Below, in pieces: positions 10,861 through 22,462 of a stretch of DNA of 64,000 nucleotides. Positions within the stretch are counted from its first letter, which is position 1. Each line of letters begins with the position of its first letter. This DNA comes from Cladophialophora immunda. Its lineage: Eukaryota; Ascomycota; Eurotiomycetes; Chaetothyriales; Herpotrichiellaceae. The stretch covers positions 2,542,001-2,606,000 of the forward strand of contig NW_015622547.1 in the NCBI RefSeq assembly GCF_000835495.1. Reading direction: 5' to 3'. The notes under the pieces were generated by a model. The model did no database searches. It was given only the letters and a program-made list of their open reading frames with translations, and had not been told where the DNA came from. The position numbers were made by a program, and so were the translations under genes.

Positions 10861-13473
10861 GGTTGTAGGTTGAGTCGAGGGAGCAGTACAGGACAATGCA
10901 AGAGCTGATACTTGGTTGGAGGAAGTATTGAAAGAATGACGAATGATCAATGCCGGAGGAACTTCTTCGAGGAGGACGGGGCGGTGGGAGGATGGGTATA
11001 GACCAGTTTTTGAATGGCGAGCGAGCGCAATGCAGACGATCAGGCTGACAGGCCGGGGTGTTGGTGGGAGGGAGTGGAGGGGGCGACGTTTCCTCTGGGA
11101 AAGAGCTGCGCTGTTATATACGAGGAACCACTCGTGGCTGGCTTGCTGCTGTATGGGTAGGTGGCTAGGTAAGTCTGGCCAGTGTCAAGGGTTCGAGATT
11201 CGAGACCCATATTTAGCCTCACCCAGCCGACTCGAATAGGGGCTCCCCCGCGAGCGTTTGGGCGAGTGGGCAAGCAAGCGAGCCAGACACGAACAGAGAC
11301 AGAGGCAGAGACAGACAGAGATGCAGGGGTGGTGCATGTGGTGGTGAGAGCAAGAAGCCAAGATCTCTGTACGACCCTCCCACGACGACTATTGCCTCAC
11401 ACATCTGGTGTTTCCGTCGCGCATGCATGGGCGGAAACAGCGAGCGATCTGGTCCTTTGCAGCAGGGGGCTGAAACCTTCGCACCCACGAGGTACAGGAC
11501 AGGACCTCTGTATCCGTACGTCCGGGGTGATAGTGGTGGCGGGCTGTCAAAGGCGCAGTCCAGACGCGGCTCGGATCCAGCCTTACCAGCGACCTCGAGT
11601 GCATACTTAGGGACGAGGAAGCATGAAGCACACGGCGGTACGGGGAGGTGGTTTAAACTTCTAGAACGGTTTTGTTTCCCTCCTTGACTTCACCCCCTAC
11701 GGCCAATGATGTTGTATGGCGTCTGGACTCTAGGTTCTAGAGGACGCCTCCATATTGCTTCTTCCCCCGCGACACGACGCTCGACACTTCCCAGGTTCCC
11801 AGGAAACAACCTCCTGGACAGAGACCAGGTGCCTGTCGAGAACGTCCGCACGGGCTCAGGGTCCAGATTCCGACCATCAACTTCCCGCCGCAGTGCTGAA
11901 GAGAGACAATTGAGGACGGCAGGCTGGCGAGAACAAGACCTGGGGACTTTTCGTTCCAGGGGAAGAAGCAGAAGGGGGGCTGCAAAGTTTACTCGTACGC
12001 ATCCCATGCGAAAACGGCTGGAACCACGCCTTCTCGCCGTGAGCCACCAGTACGGGTACGGGTAGAACACGAGGTGTGACGGTCCACAGCCCCATGCGAG
12101 TCGCGAGTTTCCCCCAGAGTGAGTGAGTGAGTCGGGTGGATCGTATACGAGGAGACTATTTGCCCTAGGGGGCCAACTATGTGTCGTTCGACTGTGGAGT
12201 GTCAAGGGTTAGCATTGGCGGTTGCATACATACATACATGCATACAAACATGCATACAAACATAGATATCCATACTCACAGTTACCATATAACCACATCA
12301 AGCCCCCTTGGCTGTAATGGAGGGAGAGAGCCAGACCTCGTCCCGGTAACATATGATTGTAAGGCTGAAAAGGGGCCCGGTCCTTGCATTCCCACCTCGT
12401 CCACAGAGCCTCGACTACTCGTCCTCGTCAGACCCAAACTGCTCGTAATTAATTGATTAGACTCGGCCCCCCTTTTCTCCCCATGGCTGGAATATCTCGT
12501 ACTATCGATCGGAGTGGGCACGAGAATAACTTCCCTCGTCACCTTTCTCGCGCGCCAATACGAACGCAAAGGTGGTGCGCCAGGCGGCAGGCGCAATCTC
12601 ATAGGTTCCAGGACCTCGACCTAGGCCCAAGCCACGGAAATGTCGAGCCGGGCCTGGTCTCATTGGTTGGACGGTTGCATGACAGGCTGCATAATGTCTT
12701 TGAGACACGAAGTCCAGGGGGCCAGCTGGGGGGGAGAGGCAGCCTGCACTTTGCCACTCAGCCTGATTCTGTTTGCTCTGCTCCTTGCCCGGTCTTTTGT
12801 TTCTTACCTCTTTTGAGGAATTAAGGAAGCCCGGGATGAATTTATTGGGAGTTGAGTTTATCTGCAAAGTCTGATGCTCGTGTCTTTGCACCTGGAAATA
12901 AAAGGTCCTCGGGGGCCAAATGCCTTGGGAATGATAGGGTTTGGCAGTGGCATTTCAGCCTCATCACAGGCTCCCCTATTTCGAGGAAGCGTACGGGTAG
13001 AAACGGTTTCATCGACCAGGGCTGCCTTGGCCCAGATTGGGATGCTTTGCAGGGGTCCCATGGAAGCCCAATCAATAGACAGTCCCAGAACCCGACCTGG
13101 GAAGGCTAAGAGTCCCAAGTCTGGACGCCAGGCGAGCGACGAGTCCTCGTGCGTGTAGCACCGCAGCCACAGCCTGATTGCTTGCCTCAGCCCACGCCGA
13201 GTGACATGGGTCACGATGCAGGGAAGACAGTGTGGCAGACAACAGGTAACAAGCCCTTGAAGGCTGGAAGTCTCCAGATGGCCCTCCTATACCCCTCTCT
13301 CCTGTAACCTGCAAATCTCCCGACTGCCTGCTCTCCATCGAAACACCTGTATAGGCGTCCAGGCAGACCAACGGTGGACCACAAGGATCGACTTGATAGC
13401 TACAGCATCTCCTGTGTGAAGGGCGAGAAAACCGTGCATAGCCTGTCCCAACGACGGCGCTTGGGTTTCCACA
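10861..13473. other. Long gene-poor intergenic region (2.6 kb)
   Basis: I see no supported gene. The longest frames (for example about 11690-12205 on the minus strand) are Arg/Pro/Ser-rich without domains and look like GC-rich chance frames. It holds a GA/CA-rich stretch near 11290-11325 and a CATA-type microsatellite at 12224-12269. It lies between the divergent starts of the LITAF-like gene and the zinc-module gene, so both promoters are here. Confidence 0.5.
12224..12269. repeat. CATA-type microsatellite
   Basis: Imperfect tandem copies of CATA, interspersed with CATG and CAAA units, over about 45 bp in the gene-poor region. It is a simple-sequence repeat with no other apparent function. 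Confidence 0.6.
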
Positions 13474-15279
13474 ATGACTGGTCAAGCTGCTGCCGACACC
13501 AACGTCCCAGGACGAACATGTGCTCTCTGTAAAGCCGGTAACAAAAGGCCTCGAGGAAAATCGATCTCGGGGGACTTCTGCTGAGGGGTTATATAGGTAT
13601 CCCCTGGGACGTCACCTTCGCCGACTGCACCTATTGCAGGCTGCCGTTCTGCAAGCACTGCTGGCTGCAACACCAGCCGAGCCACGCCCTGGCCTCGGTG
13701 TCGATGGTGCACGCCGACATCCACGACTCCCAGGACAGAAATGCAACGGCCCCGCCGCCGCCGTGCTCGGCCTGTCGAAAGCGGGCGCCCAGTCGCTACG
13801 CGTGTCTCGAGTGTCCGTACACGCTGTGCCGGGGGTGCTGGTTCTCGCGCGGCGTCAACACGCACCCGCACCGGTCGTTCAAGGTGGTCGAGCCGCGATG
13901 CAGCGTCAGGAGCACCACGCCGGCCGCCAGTTCATGCTGCGACGCCGCGGCGGTCAACCACTGCGCGTCGTGCTCGGCGGCGCTCGCGCTCGGCCAGCCC
14001 GTCATCTTCTGCAAGACCTGCTTCGTCGAGATGGACGAGCCCGTGTACCGCTGCCTGGCCTGCTACTCGCTCGGCGGCGGCGACCACCACCACCACCCGG
14101 GGCACCACGAGCCGTGGCAGTGGACCTTCCAGGTCGCGAAGCCCGGGTGGCTGGCCAGCGGGATCTACTGCCAGAAGTGTGCCCAGCGTAAGTCCAACGG
14201 ATGCCAACAGATGTAGCGTTGCTGACGGGGGTGCTGGGCTCAGCGATGCGCACCGTCGAGGCGCTCAAGGGACACGCCCACACGGAGTACATCGACGTCT
14301 ACACCGAAGAGAACCTGAACCGCGTGACTGCGAGGTCTTACCGCGAGTGCCAGAGGAAAGTCATGCGCGTTGACGGGCTGGTAGCCCACGGCGGCGAACA
14401 GTGCAGCCTCTGCTTACATAGTACGTTCCCTTCCCCCTCTCCCCCCTCCCCCCTGTTCGTTTCTGCTGGAAGGAGACTCTTCGTTGACACGTTGACATTT
14501 TGTCTGCAGAGACGACCCCGATCTCGTCCTTGCACTGTCAGCAGTGTGACCAGGTCCTCAAGCTGTGCACCCACTGCGTGCAGTACGGCAGCAAACTGCA
14601 CGTGCACCCCATCCCGCGGTTCAACGACGACTCCAACCGATCAGAGCACGGCCAGATACGGCGCCTGGGATCGGCATCCCCGTTGACGGGACCTCCATAC
14701 TCACCCTCCGTCGCGCAGCCATCGCCGACGTCCCCACGACCGGGTCAGAGCCCGTTCACCGGTGCCGGGCCTCAGCTGCCTCGGCCCGCGTCGCAGAGCT
14801 ACGCCGCACCGGCGCGTCCAGTTGCAGGTCATGGCATACCCCCGCCGAGACAGCGGATCAGCAGCGCGCCGCCGCAAGGGCTCTGGTCAAGACCTCAAAG
14901 CTACGTGCCGGGGCCGACGAGGCCTTATGGCGTGGCACAGCACCAGTACCAGCACGGCCAGCACAGCCATCAACAGAACTTCCTCAACGAGCTAGCCACC
15001 AGCATCGCCGTGGCGTCGATCACGAACGCAGTCGTGGCCGCGGAGTCGAACGCGATCTACGGCGGGACCAATGGATCGGGCGCCGCAGATCCCGGGACCT
15101 TCGACACCAGCACCGGCACCACGGCCGCGGACACGGGTGGCATGGACACAACCCAGGACGCCGGCGGCGGCGGCGGCGTGCAGGTCACGGAATGGACGAC
15201 GTGGCAGGATAATGGTACCGCCGTGTACGACTCGGGATGGGCACTGGACGACTCGGCGATGTTCGATTCGTCTTTTTGA
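13474..15279 (+). CDS. Protein with four tandem ZZ/B-box-like zinc modules
   Basis: A 533-residue protein that I do not recognise by name. Exons: 13474-13537, 13597-14187, 14244-14420 and 14510-15279, all phase 1 at the junctions. The N-terminal two thirds hold four cysteine/histidine modules of similar spacing. The first is CALC...CTYCRLPFCKHCW with QHQPSH, spanning the first splice. The second is CSACRKRAPSRYACLECP with LCRGCW and THPHRSF. The third is CASC...CKTC...CLACY followed by a His-rich loop. The fourth is CSLC...CQQC...LCTHC with HVHPIPRF, spanning the last splice. These resemble ZZ or B-box zinc fingers, which mediate protein contacts. The C-terminal third is Pro/Ser/Gln- then Gly/Thr-rich and disordered, ending in an acidic SAMFDSSF. 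No RING-type E3 signature or catalytic domain is seen. Confidence 0.8.
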
Positions 15280-15842
15280 CCGCCGTGAGAGGTGCGAGGC
15301 GTTTTTGCTCAAGGCTACCTGGTCATAGTCACACGGGAAGAAATGCTTCGCTCACAGTATCTTGTAGTAATACTTCATCCGGGGGAGCAAGTGGCCATCA
15401 CTTAATACTCGGCATGGTCAAGCCGAGCTCAGTGTCACGGAGAAAGGCACACATGGTCCAGCAAGGGCAGATCAGCGCGTCTTGTCGATTCATGCAGATG
15501 TCATGTTCTGTAATTCACACGTGTATCTTCATCTGGGTTGTCTCTAGTTTGCTTCCTTGATTGTGGCCCTACGGTGGTTGAAAAACTGTCTCGCAAGGCA
15601 TCCAAATATTGATCTCGGTACATCCGCAAGGCTCTGTCGAACGCATGTCAGCCCAGACCCTGTGGACGTGGGAGCCACAATCTTAACCCAAGGTCCTGGT
15701 GGTGCAGGACACCGCCTTGTCAAGCCACAGGCAGCCTCCATGCGCCTTCAATCCCAAGTAAAGGGCCACCAGGGGTGAAGAAATCCGACAAGATTCCAAC
15801 CCAACTCAAGTACCATCCTGAATGTCCATGGATGCACGTTGA
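15280..15842. other. Convergent 3' intergenic region
   Basis: Between the stops of the zinc-module gene (+) and the AAA ATPase gene (-). Expected to hold 3' UTRs. No coding or structural signal is seen. Confidence 0.6.
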
Positions 15843-17504
15843 CTAGGATCCTTCAGTTGATTCAGGTTCATCACTACTCCCATTGTTGTCCCCATCGGCG
15901 TCAACAACTTCCTCCTGCCTCTTTGCTTTGGTTGCGAGCATGCCCTGAACCCAATCATCGACTTCATCGACTGCCTTTCCAGGGTCGTCACGGTGGTGCA
16001 GGAGAAAGTCTTGTATCTCTGCAGGCGACAGAACTGCTTCGGGGATCTTGTCGGCAAAGGCCCGAGCCACCTTTTCCATATCAACCCGTGCTTCATGGGG
16101 GTTGTCACTCGCCTGGAGCCGGAGAAAAATGTTGTGAGCCTGCTCCCTTGTAGCCAGATCGAACCTTAAGCGGTAGTCGACGCGGCCAGGGCGGGTCAGC
16201 GCAGGGTCAAGTCGGTCAGCGTAGTTGCTTGTCAATATCTGTTGCATTTGTTAGCCTTTTCAATATCAACAAATACACGCCGTTGAGCTCCTCTCGACAC
16301 GCAAGATTCTGCTGGGAAAAGGCTGACGTACAAGAATGTGGCCTTCTGGAGCACCGATGCCGTCAATCGCATTCAAGAGACCGGAAAGAGTAACACCGCT
16401 CCTCCTGCGACGCTTGGGGCTTGTCAGAGGACGGGAAAGCACGCCCGTCTTTTCGGTTGGCCCTGTTTTATCAAGATCTTGACCTTCCCGCGTCAATCCA
16501 GCACTGTCGATATCCTCGAGGAGCACAATACATTTAGTGTCATCGAGCCTATGCAGAAGCTGCTGAAGCACACCGTCGGTGAGCCATTCCGAGAAAGTAA
16601 TTGCATACACTGGCAGTTGGAAATGCGCTGCAAGTGCAGTTACCAACGAGGTCTTGCCCGTGCCAGGCGGCCCGTGGAATAGGTAGCCTCTTCGCCACGG
16701 TATGCACCGTCTTCTGTACCAGTCTTTGCCCGCCAGGTATCTGTCAATGTCGACAAGGAGAGCTGTCTTCACCAAAGTCCCTGTCTCGACTGATTCAAGA
16801 CTCCGGGCAGAGACCGATATCGAGGTATCCCACTGCCCTGTATCTTTACTGGGGATATAGAGTGCAATCGAGTACCTACCGAGCTCGGCTCGGTACCCCT
16901 CGTATGCGTCGTCAAGGAGATCCTCAATAGGTTTGGGTGACCAACCTAGACAGCGAATCGTGCATGCCTTCTCCTGCGAAGCGGTGCCGAGGAGGAAGCT
17001 CCGTCCTTTGTAGTGGAATACCTGATTTGCCGGTTTCGGTAGGATTACGAGACTGCCATTTCTGCCACGACTGGCCAAATCCATATGGAGGTGATCCGCA
17101 GGCGACGTATTTATCAAGCTTGTGACAGAAGTAAAATGGTGTTCGTTGGTCCCCACGAGTAGCCTCTTCTTGCTGTAGAGCCACCACAACGCCATATATA
17201 GATCGTCAGAAACATCTACACGGACCGCCGTGGTTGTAAAATAGAGGATTCCATTCCACAAGAATTGGCCCCAGAGTCGACCGACTGATTTGGTGAGGAG
17301 CAGAGCACCAAATCCTCCGCCAAGCAAGGCGGACAGGAGCCTCTTGGCCCAAGGACGACCGGACAGTGCATGTCGATAGTGGGGAGCGAAGATTGTCATC
17401 AGATAGATGGGGATGGTGAGGATCGGATCCATCGAGTTGAGCATGGCAGCTGCGAAATCCTGACGGCCGTTAGACACAGTCCTTCCACTTTCGATCTCTG
17501 CCAT
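15843..17504 (-). CDS. BCS1-type AAA ATPase
   Basis: A 522-residue AAA protein of the mitochondrial BCS1 family. True Bcs1 translocates the Rieske protein across the inner membrane; filamentous fungi carry several divergent paralogues of unknown role. Exons on the minus strand: 17504-16332 and 16238-15843, phase 0, joined so that EGHIL/ILTSNYADRLDP reads through. An N-terminal hydrophobic stretch (ILTIPIYLMTIF) and a BCS1-N-like region precede Walker A GPPGTGKT (G278-T285) and Walker B IVLLEDID (E330, D331). The arginine-finger/sensor region is LDPALTRPGRVD. Between Walker B and the next strand is a basic insertion (SPKRRRRSG). The start at 17504 (ACCATGG) is preferred; the frame is open a little further but without ATG. 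Its role may differ from canonical Bcs1. Confidence 0.9.
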
Positions 17505-17682
17505 GGTGTATCGAGATATGGACAAGTGCCAGAGATGACGCAAAGAGTAAATTTATACCGCCGGGTCTCGAGGGTATCCTCGCCGCGGGAGTGATGCTTG
17601 CGAAAGCCATGACTAGCCGGGTTGTCACGTTGAAAGGAGAGTAGGTCATCCTCCCGCAAGTGCAGAGTTGTCCTTCACCGTT

Positions 17683-18687
17683 TTATATCCCTTCAATATC
17701 AAGCTCGTTCAGGAATTTGTCGGCTTGCGCTTTCGCCCTTTGCGCAGCAATCAACTTGCGTCGCTCCTCAATTTCTTTCTTCCTCTGCTCTTTCTTTTCG
17801 TCTCGTTCTTTGCGTACCCTCTCCGTCTCAAGCCTCTCCTTCTCCAGAGCGTCCATTTCTCGCTTCCTCTCTTCTGCATCTTTACTGAAAGTGTAGAAGC
17901 CAGTTCCTTTCGTCCTGATTTCAGCACTTGCGTCATAGTGTGTATCCGGAGGAGGAGTGGCAGATTTGTCTCTCTTCTTCGCGATCTCGGCCATGCGATC
18001 AGCAATGACTTGGTCAGGGTTGAAAGCCTGGTGCTGAATAGTGTCTCCGTAGAGAACGTTACTCGGCATGGATGGTCTTGCAGAAAGTCGTTCCTCCTCT
18101 TCGGCAGCGTTTGCCTGCATACGTTTCCTTCTTTCTTCGCGCGCAGCCTCCGCTTTTGTGCCTTTCCGGAGTCGACCGAACTCATCCCAGTATTCCACAA
18201 GTTCCTCTTCATCTGCACTGTCGCCATCTGACTCGGAGCTGTCAGAGTCCCCTCTTTCACCTTTTGCTTGATCTTCTGCCCACTTGCGGTCGAAATCGAC
18301 CAGGCCACGGTTATCGTAATCCTCTTTGCCGATGTATTCGCCACGCTTCATGGCATTGTATAGACGGACTTTGTCCTGCATCTTTCTCTTGGACCGATGC
18401 AACTCTGCATCATCGACCGAGCCGATATCATCCCGGGTCTTGTGGCGTTGCTGGCCATCCTCAAGGTCAGCTGCGGATCGCTTCTTGACATTCTTGTTGT
18501 GCGTAGTAAAGATATCTGATTTGTCTTTAGAAGGACGTGAACGGCCGGAGGTATGCTTGGTTTTGGCGGAGGACGAGCTGGAGATCAGTGATGCCAAGTT
18601 GGTAGAGAAAGCGAGAGCAGTGGAAGATGAAATTTCCTTGGCTTTGGTCTTGGAGGCCTGTTTGATGCCGTAGAGACCGTCTGCCAT
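17683..18687 (-). CDS. CCDC174-like nuclear protein
   Basis: A 334-residue, highly charged, mostly coiled-coil protein. Motifs I associate with the CCDC174 family are all present: a DRKW block (LVDFDRKWAED), EYWDEFGRLRKG, and a late GTGFYTFSKDAEERKREM segment. The C-terminus is a long Lys/Glu/Arg helix. The N-terminus (MADGLYGIKQASKTKAKE) is basic and Ser-rich. The animal protein is nuclear and linked to the exon-junction complex; a similar RNA role here is inference. The frame is open to about 18771, but the ATG at 18687 gives a family-like start. Its promoter is shared with the divergent Zn2Cys6 gene. Confidence 0.82.
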   Translation of the reverse strand: MADGLYGIKQASKTKAKEISSSTALAFSTNLASLISSSSSAKTKHTSGRSRPSKDKSDIFTTHNKNVKKRSAADLEDGQQRHKTRDDIGSVDDAELHRSKRKMQDKVRLYNAMKRGEYIGKEDYDNRGLVDFDRKWAEDQAKGERGDSDSSESDGDSADEEELVEYWDEFGRLRKGTKAEAAREERRKRMQANAAEEEERLSARPSMPSNVLYGDTIQHQAFNPDQVIADRMAEIAKKRDKSATPPPDTHYDASAEIRTKGTGFYTFSKDAEERKREMDALEKERLETERVRKERDEKKEQRKKEIEERRKLIAAQRAKAQADKFLNELDIEGI

Positions 18688-19079
18688 GATGCCTACCTTT
18701 AGCTGTGGAGGTTCTCTATTGAGAGAGCGGCACACGATTCTGATGTCGGAATAGCGACTGCATGAAGTCACTGGAAGCTACACATGGAAGGCTGCGAGGC
18801 GGAGATAATAATTGCCGCAGGAGGAGTACCAAACAAGGCTGATGTGACGAGGCTGTCATATTTCGCGCTTTTCCATTTTCAGCCGTCGGAGGGTCGGACG
18901 ATCGGGCTCGGAGCAACTTTAGCCTTGATCATGATTTACTTGTATTGAGCGTCACCCCTTGGTCCTGCTCATAGTCACTCTTCCGGACGGCTCAGCTTGA
19001 GGATTGCGCATAAATATAGTACTCGAAGTTACCAGAGCACCAGGTATGTCTTACATGTTGAAGCTCTGGCATCCGCAAC
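18688..19079. other. Divergent promoter region
   Basis: Separates the start codons of the CCDC174-like gene (-) and the Zn2Cys6 regulator (+). The two share about 390 bp of promoter. I see no strong TATA box. Confidence 0.5.
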
Positions 19080-21458
19080 ATGACCCTGTCCCTGGAAGAG
19101 CAACAGGCGAAGGCTGCTCGTCGACGTCGAGAGAAGCCTCAGTTGTCATGCAATTTGTGCAGGAAAAGAAAGTGAATGCTGCCCTAACCCCTCAAGATGC
19201 TGAAAGGGCTCACATGTGGCTGTATAGATTGAAGTGTGATCGCTGCCACCCCTGCCACAACTGCTCGCGTCGGGGGCTCGCTGGTTCCTGCAATTTCCCT
19301 GACTCTGGCCTACCAGGGCCAACAAATAGAAGGAGTCCGGATCAGTTGCCCGCCTCCAATGTCAGGGACCGAGTCAACCAACTTGAGACTCAGGTTGAAT
19401 GCCTGATCAGTGCCTTGAAGCAGGCAACCCCTGTTCCCCCGATCTTGCAGAACAGCGGGCCCCCTGTCCAAGTCCACGACGACCAGAATGACGACTATCA
19501 CCAGGATCCACGGCTCTTTCCCGATGCGTCTGAGTACTTTCAACACTCTCAAGGCAGAGATAGTTATGTTGGGAGTGCACATTGGCTGGCGATCCTGCGA
19601 AACGTAGGTTTGTCTTTCGGAACTACGACCGCCGAGAGCTAACCAACTCGCATCCAGATTCCTGCATTGAGAGATCAGACTACTACTTCCTCTGTTGGCG
19701 AAGAAGACCACCCAAGCAATGGAACAGCAGAGGAAGAGCCTGATCTCCTGCTTGGATACTCCGAGAAAGCCAGTAGGGAAGATATCCTCGGTGCCATCCC
19801 TTCCAAGGGTTTTGTCGATACTTTGATGGCGGTGTGTTTTATCAACACCGACAATGAAGCGAGTCAGTCAATGGATACACGACTCTCCTAGACTTTGTGC
19901 TTACTCCGACAGTGATTGTTCATCCCCCAACATTTCGAAATGAGGTGAGAAGCCCAACATACATCTCTCAGCCCTTCGCTGCTGATAGCGGATGCAGTAT
20001 GACAGATTTTGGGAGGACCCGACATCAGCCTCAACGGTGTGGATTGGGTTATTGTTTGCCTTGATGTGCCTAGCGGTGCAATATCAACAATTCTCACCAG
20101 ATGAGAAACGTCGACTGCAAGTAGCGGAATTCCAGCCGGAAACTCTCGTCCGACTTTATCGTCAGAAGACTATCCAGTGCCTAGTCCTGGGGAAATACTT
20201 CCACGGTCCACGATACGCAGTGGAAACCATCTTGCTCTATTTGTTCATTGAGTCCTTGAGGGAAGAACAGACCAAGAGTCTGCATGGCCCCTGGGTGGTG
20301 TGGGGAAGTCTTGTCCGAATTGCCTTCCGGGCCGGCTATCATCGCGACGGCTCCCATTTCCCAACGATGTCGTGTTTCGAAGCTGAGAGGCGCCGCAGAG
20401 TCTGGACCATGCTTGTCGAGTGGGACATGTATCTTTCTATCCAGTTCGGACTGCCGCGCATAATCAGTCTTTCGCTCTGCGACACCGCCGATCCCAGGAA
20501 TCTGTTTGATGAAGACCTCCACGAGGACATGCTCGAGTTGCCTCCTCCCAGGCCAGAATCTTCCCGAACTGTGCCTCAATTTCACGTTGCCAAAAATCAG
20601 CTTCTGTCTATTTTCGGAACGATCAATGATCTTACAATGTCGGTCAACCCCTCTCCGTACTCCGAAGTCATCAGACTGGACAAAGCACTCACAAGCACTT
20701 ACGGCTCGATCATTCCCGTATGGAAACCTATACCACGCCCGCAGGACAGCTCATTCCTATTGCAACCCCCTGCTACCATCAGTGTACGTTGCACCTTTCT
20801 TTCCTTTATCTACCACAGAGCACAGATTGTTTTACATCGCAAATACATGTCCATTGGCAGAACCCATGGACGATATGCATACTCACGCAGGGTCTGTATC
20901 GAGGCAGCCCTCGCAATCCTTCGACATCAATGGGCTCTATACCTTGAGACTCGAGTCGGCGGCCACCTGTGTCGTCACGGCTGGAAGTTCCTGTCGTTAC
21001 TCGTCCAGGATTTCCTTTTCGCGACAGCCATTCTCTGTGCCGAGCTCGGGGAAGAGATATCTCTGGCTGGTCTCACTTCTCCCAATGATGGACACACCTC
21101 AAGTGCTCGCGGGGATAGCAGTAACGACGCAGACTTGCGCGAAGCGGTGTTTCATGCACTCAGCTCATCGTACATTGTGTGGCTGCAATCAAACGACTCA
21201 GAATCTTCGCAAGAAACAAAAACTGTGGTAGCGGCGCTCCGGCATCTACTTGGCAAGGCGCAAGAAAGTGGGCTTGGCCAGGCAAAGATGGATGTCCCGA
21301 CGCCGTCAAGTTATCTGCCTAATAGAGGCCCAAGAATTGACGAGCCAGGGAATACGCCATCTGAGCATCAACGGCCACAACGGCAACGCTATGGTCTTGA
21401 AGTAGACAAGCCTAGGAGTGCCGATGTTTATTGGGGCCTCGGGCACTTTCCTGTTTGA
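19080..21458 (+). CDS. Zn2Cys6 transcription factor with fungal-trans domain
   Basis: A 721-residue nuclear regulator of unknown target. Exons: 19080-19171, 19228-19603, 19658-19862, 19913-19944 and 19998-21458. The binuclear cluster is split by the first intron: CNLCRKRK, then LKCDRCHPCHNC with a further C after SRRGLAGS. It keeps the C-x2-C-x6-C-x5-C-x2-C-x8-C spacing and is followed by a coiled linker (NQLETQVECLISALK). The regulatory middle-homology region starts at DILGAIPSKGFVDTLMAV and runs through VHPPTFRNEYDRFW, with the typical EAERRRRVWTMLVEWDMYLS block near nt 20380-20445. The third intron uses a GTCAGT donor and exon 4 is only 32 nt, so that junction is the least certain part. 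No neighbouring pathway genes suggest a target. Confidence 0.85.
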
Positions 21459-21857
21459 CTGTCATAACAAAAGGTGTCTCATCTCAAGTCCATGGCATAT
21501 GAAGATAGATGAAACTATTGAAGTGAGTCGCCGTAATACTTCCATCTCGTGCTGTCAGGGGAAATTGCGGCCAGGCAGTAGTTTACTCCGAACTAGTTTA
21601 TACGGTGGAGTACTACTCCTTAGTTGTCGTCGGAACAGCACCTCCGGGTCTGTGGAAGCTTCAGGAGCTTCGCTCGATGACGTAGATCACCAATAAAGTG
21701 GTTCGAGCTGCGGACCGGCACAGTCGACAGCTATAAGAACTTCCATTCATTTGAAAAACCAACCTCTTTCTAAAAGCGTGTTGTGGTGGTCCGGGATTTC
21801 CGAAGGCAGGATTGAGAGGAAACAGTTCTACCATAAAAGCAGTAAAGACAAAGAACA
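21459..21857. other. Intergenic region
   Basis: 3' flank of the Zn2Cys6 gene and promoter of the small membrane-protein gene. Nothing else is recognised. Confidence 0.5.
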
Positions 21858-22462
21858 ATGTCTGTCGATGCATTTGCAGCTCTCCGGAGAACCCAAGGAG
21901 AGGAACTTGGGAGGCTGGCAGAGGAGCATTTCAAACATGAGTGAGCAAGAACACAACCCCCAGACGATCTTCTTGGGCTCAGACCGGCTGACGTCGACCT
22001 AGTCTACGAGAAGAAGACCGCGACTTACTGCGTTCCGCCGCATCCAAAGCTTCCACACACGCCTTCATCGGCTCCCTTGCGGGTATTGCGTTAGGGAGCT
22101 TCCTTGCCTTCCGACTACGAGCAAACCGCAATGCTATGTATCAAGCCTTCCGTGCCGCCGAGAAGCCCACACACGTTCGATTCGCAAGCGGCCGTGAGGA
22201 GGCAATCCCGGACATCACCCCTTTGCTCCAGCCCACACCGTTAGGAGACGTCATGACGTACACCTTCTTTGGTATTGCGGGCCTATTTTTGGGTGGTGAG
22301 ACCGGCTTGCTCACTGGAACATGGTCAGCGAGGAGGACCATTGCCCAAGACCCGGATCGGCGGGAAAGAATCGAGAAGGCGTTTCGGTCGTTCAGGGCAG
22401 ATGTGCTGAGAAAACAACTTCAAGAGCTGGAGGCAGGGAAGGAGGAGAGCATTTGGTCGTAA
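21858..22462 (+). CDS. Small two-helix membrane protein, unknown function
   Basis: A 180-residue protein. Exons: 21858-21940 and 22003-22462 (phase 2, GTGAGC donor, CTGAC branch site, CTAG acceptor); the splice gives HFKHD/LREEDRDLL. Two hydrophobic helices are visible: FIGSLAGIALGSFLAF, then YTFFGIAGLFLGGETGLLTG. Gly-rich packing faces and flanking Arg/Lys resemble small mitochondrial or ER membrane proteins, but I do not recognise a named family. The C-terminus is a charged helix (ERIEKAFRSFRADVLRKQLQ). Confidence 0.75.

Noticed and set aside
13520..14373. Long overlapping frames rich in Arg, Ala and Pro on both strands
   Set aside because: They are GC-rich shadows of the zinc-module gene, whose frame keeps the Cys/His spacing across introns.
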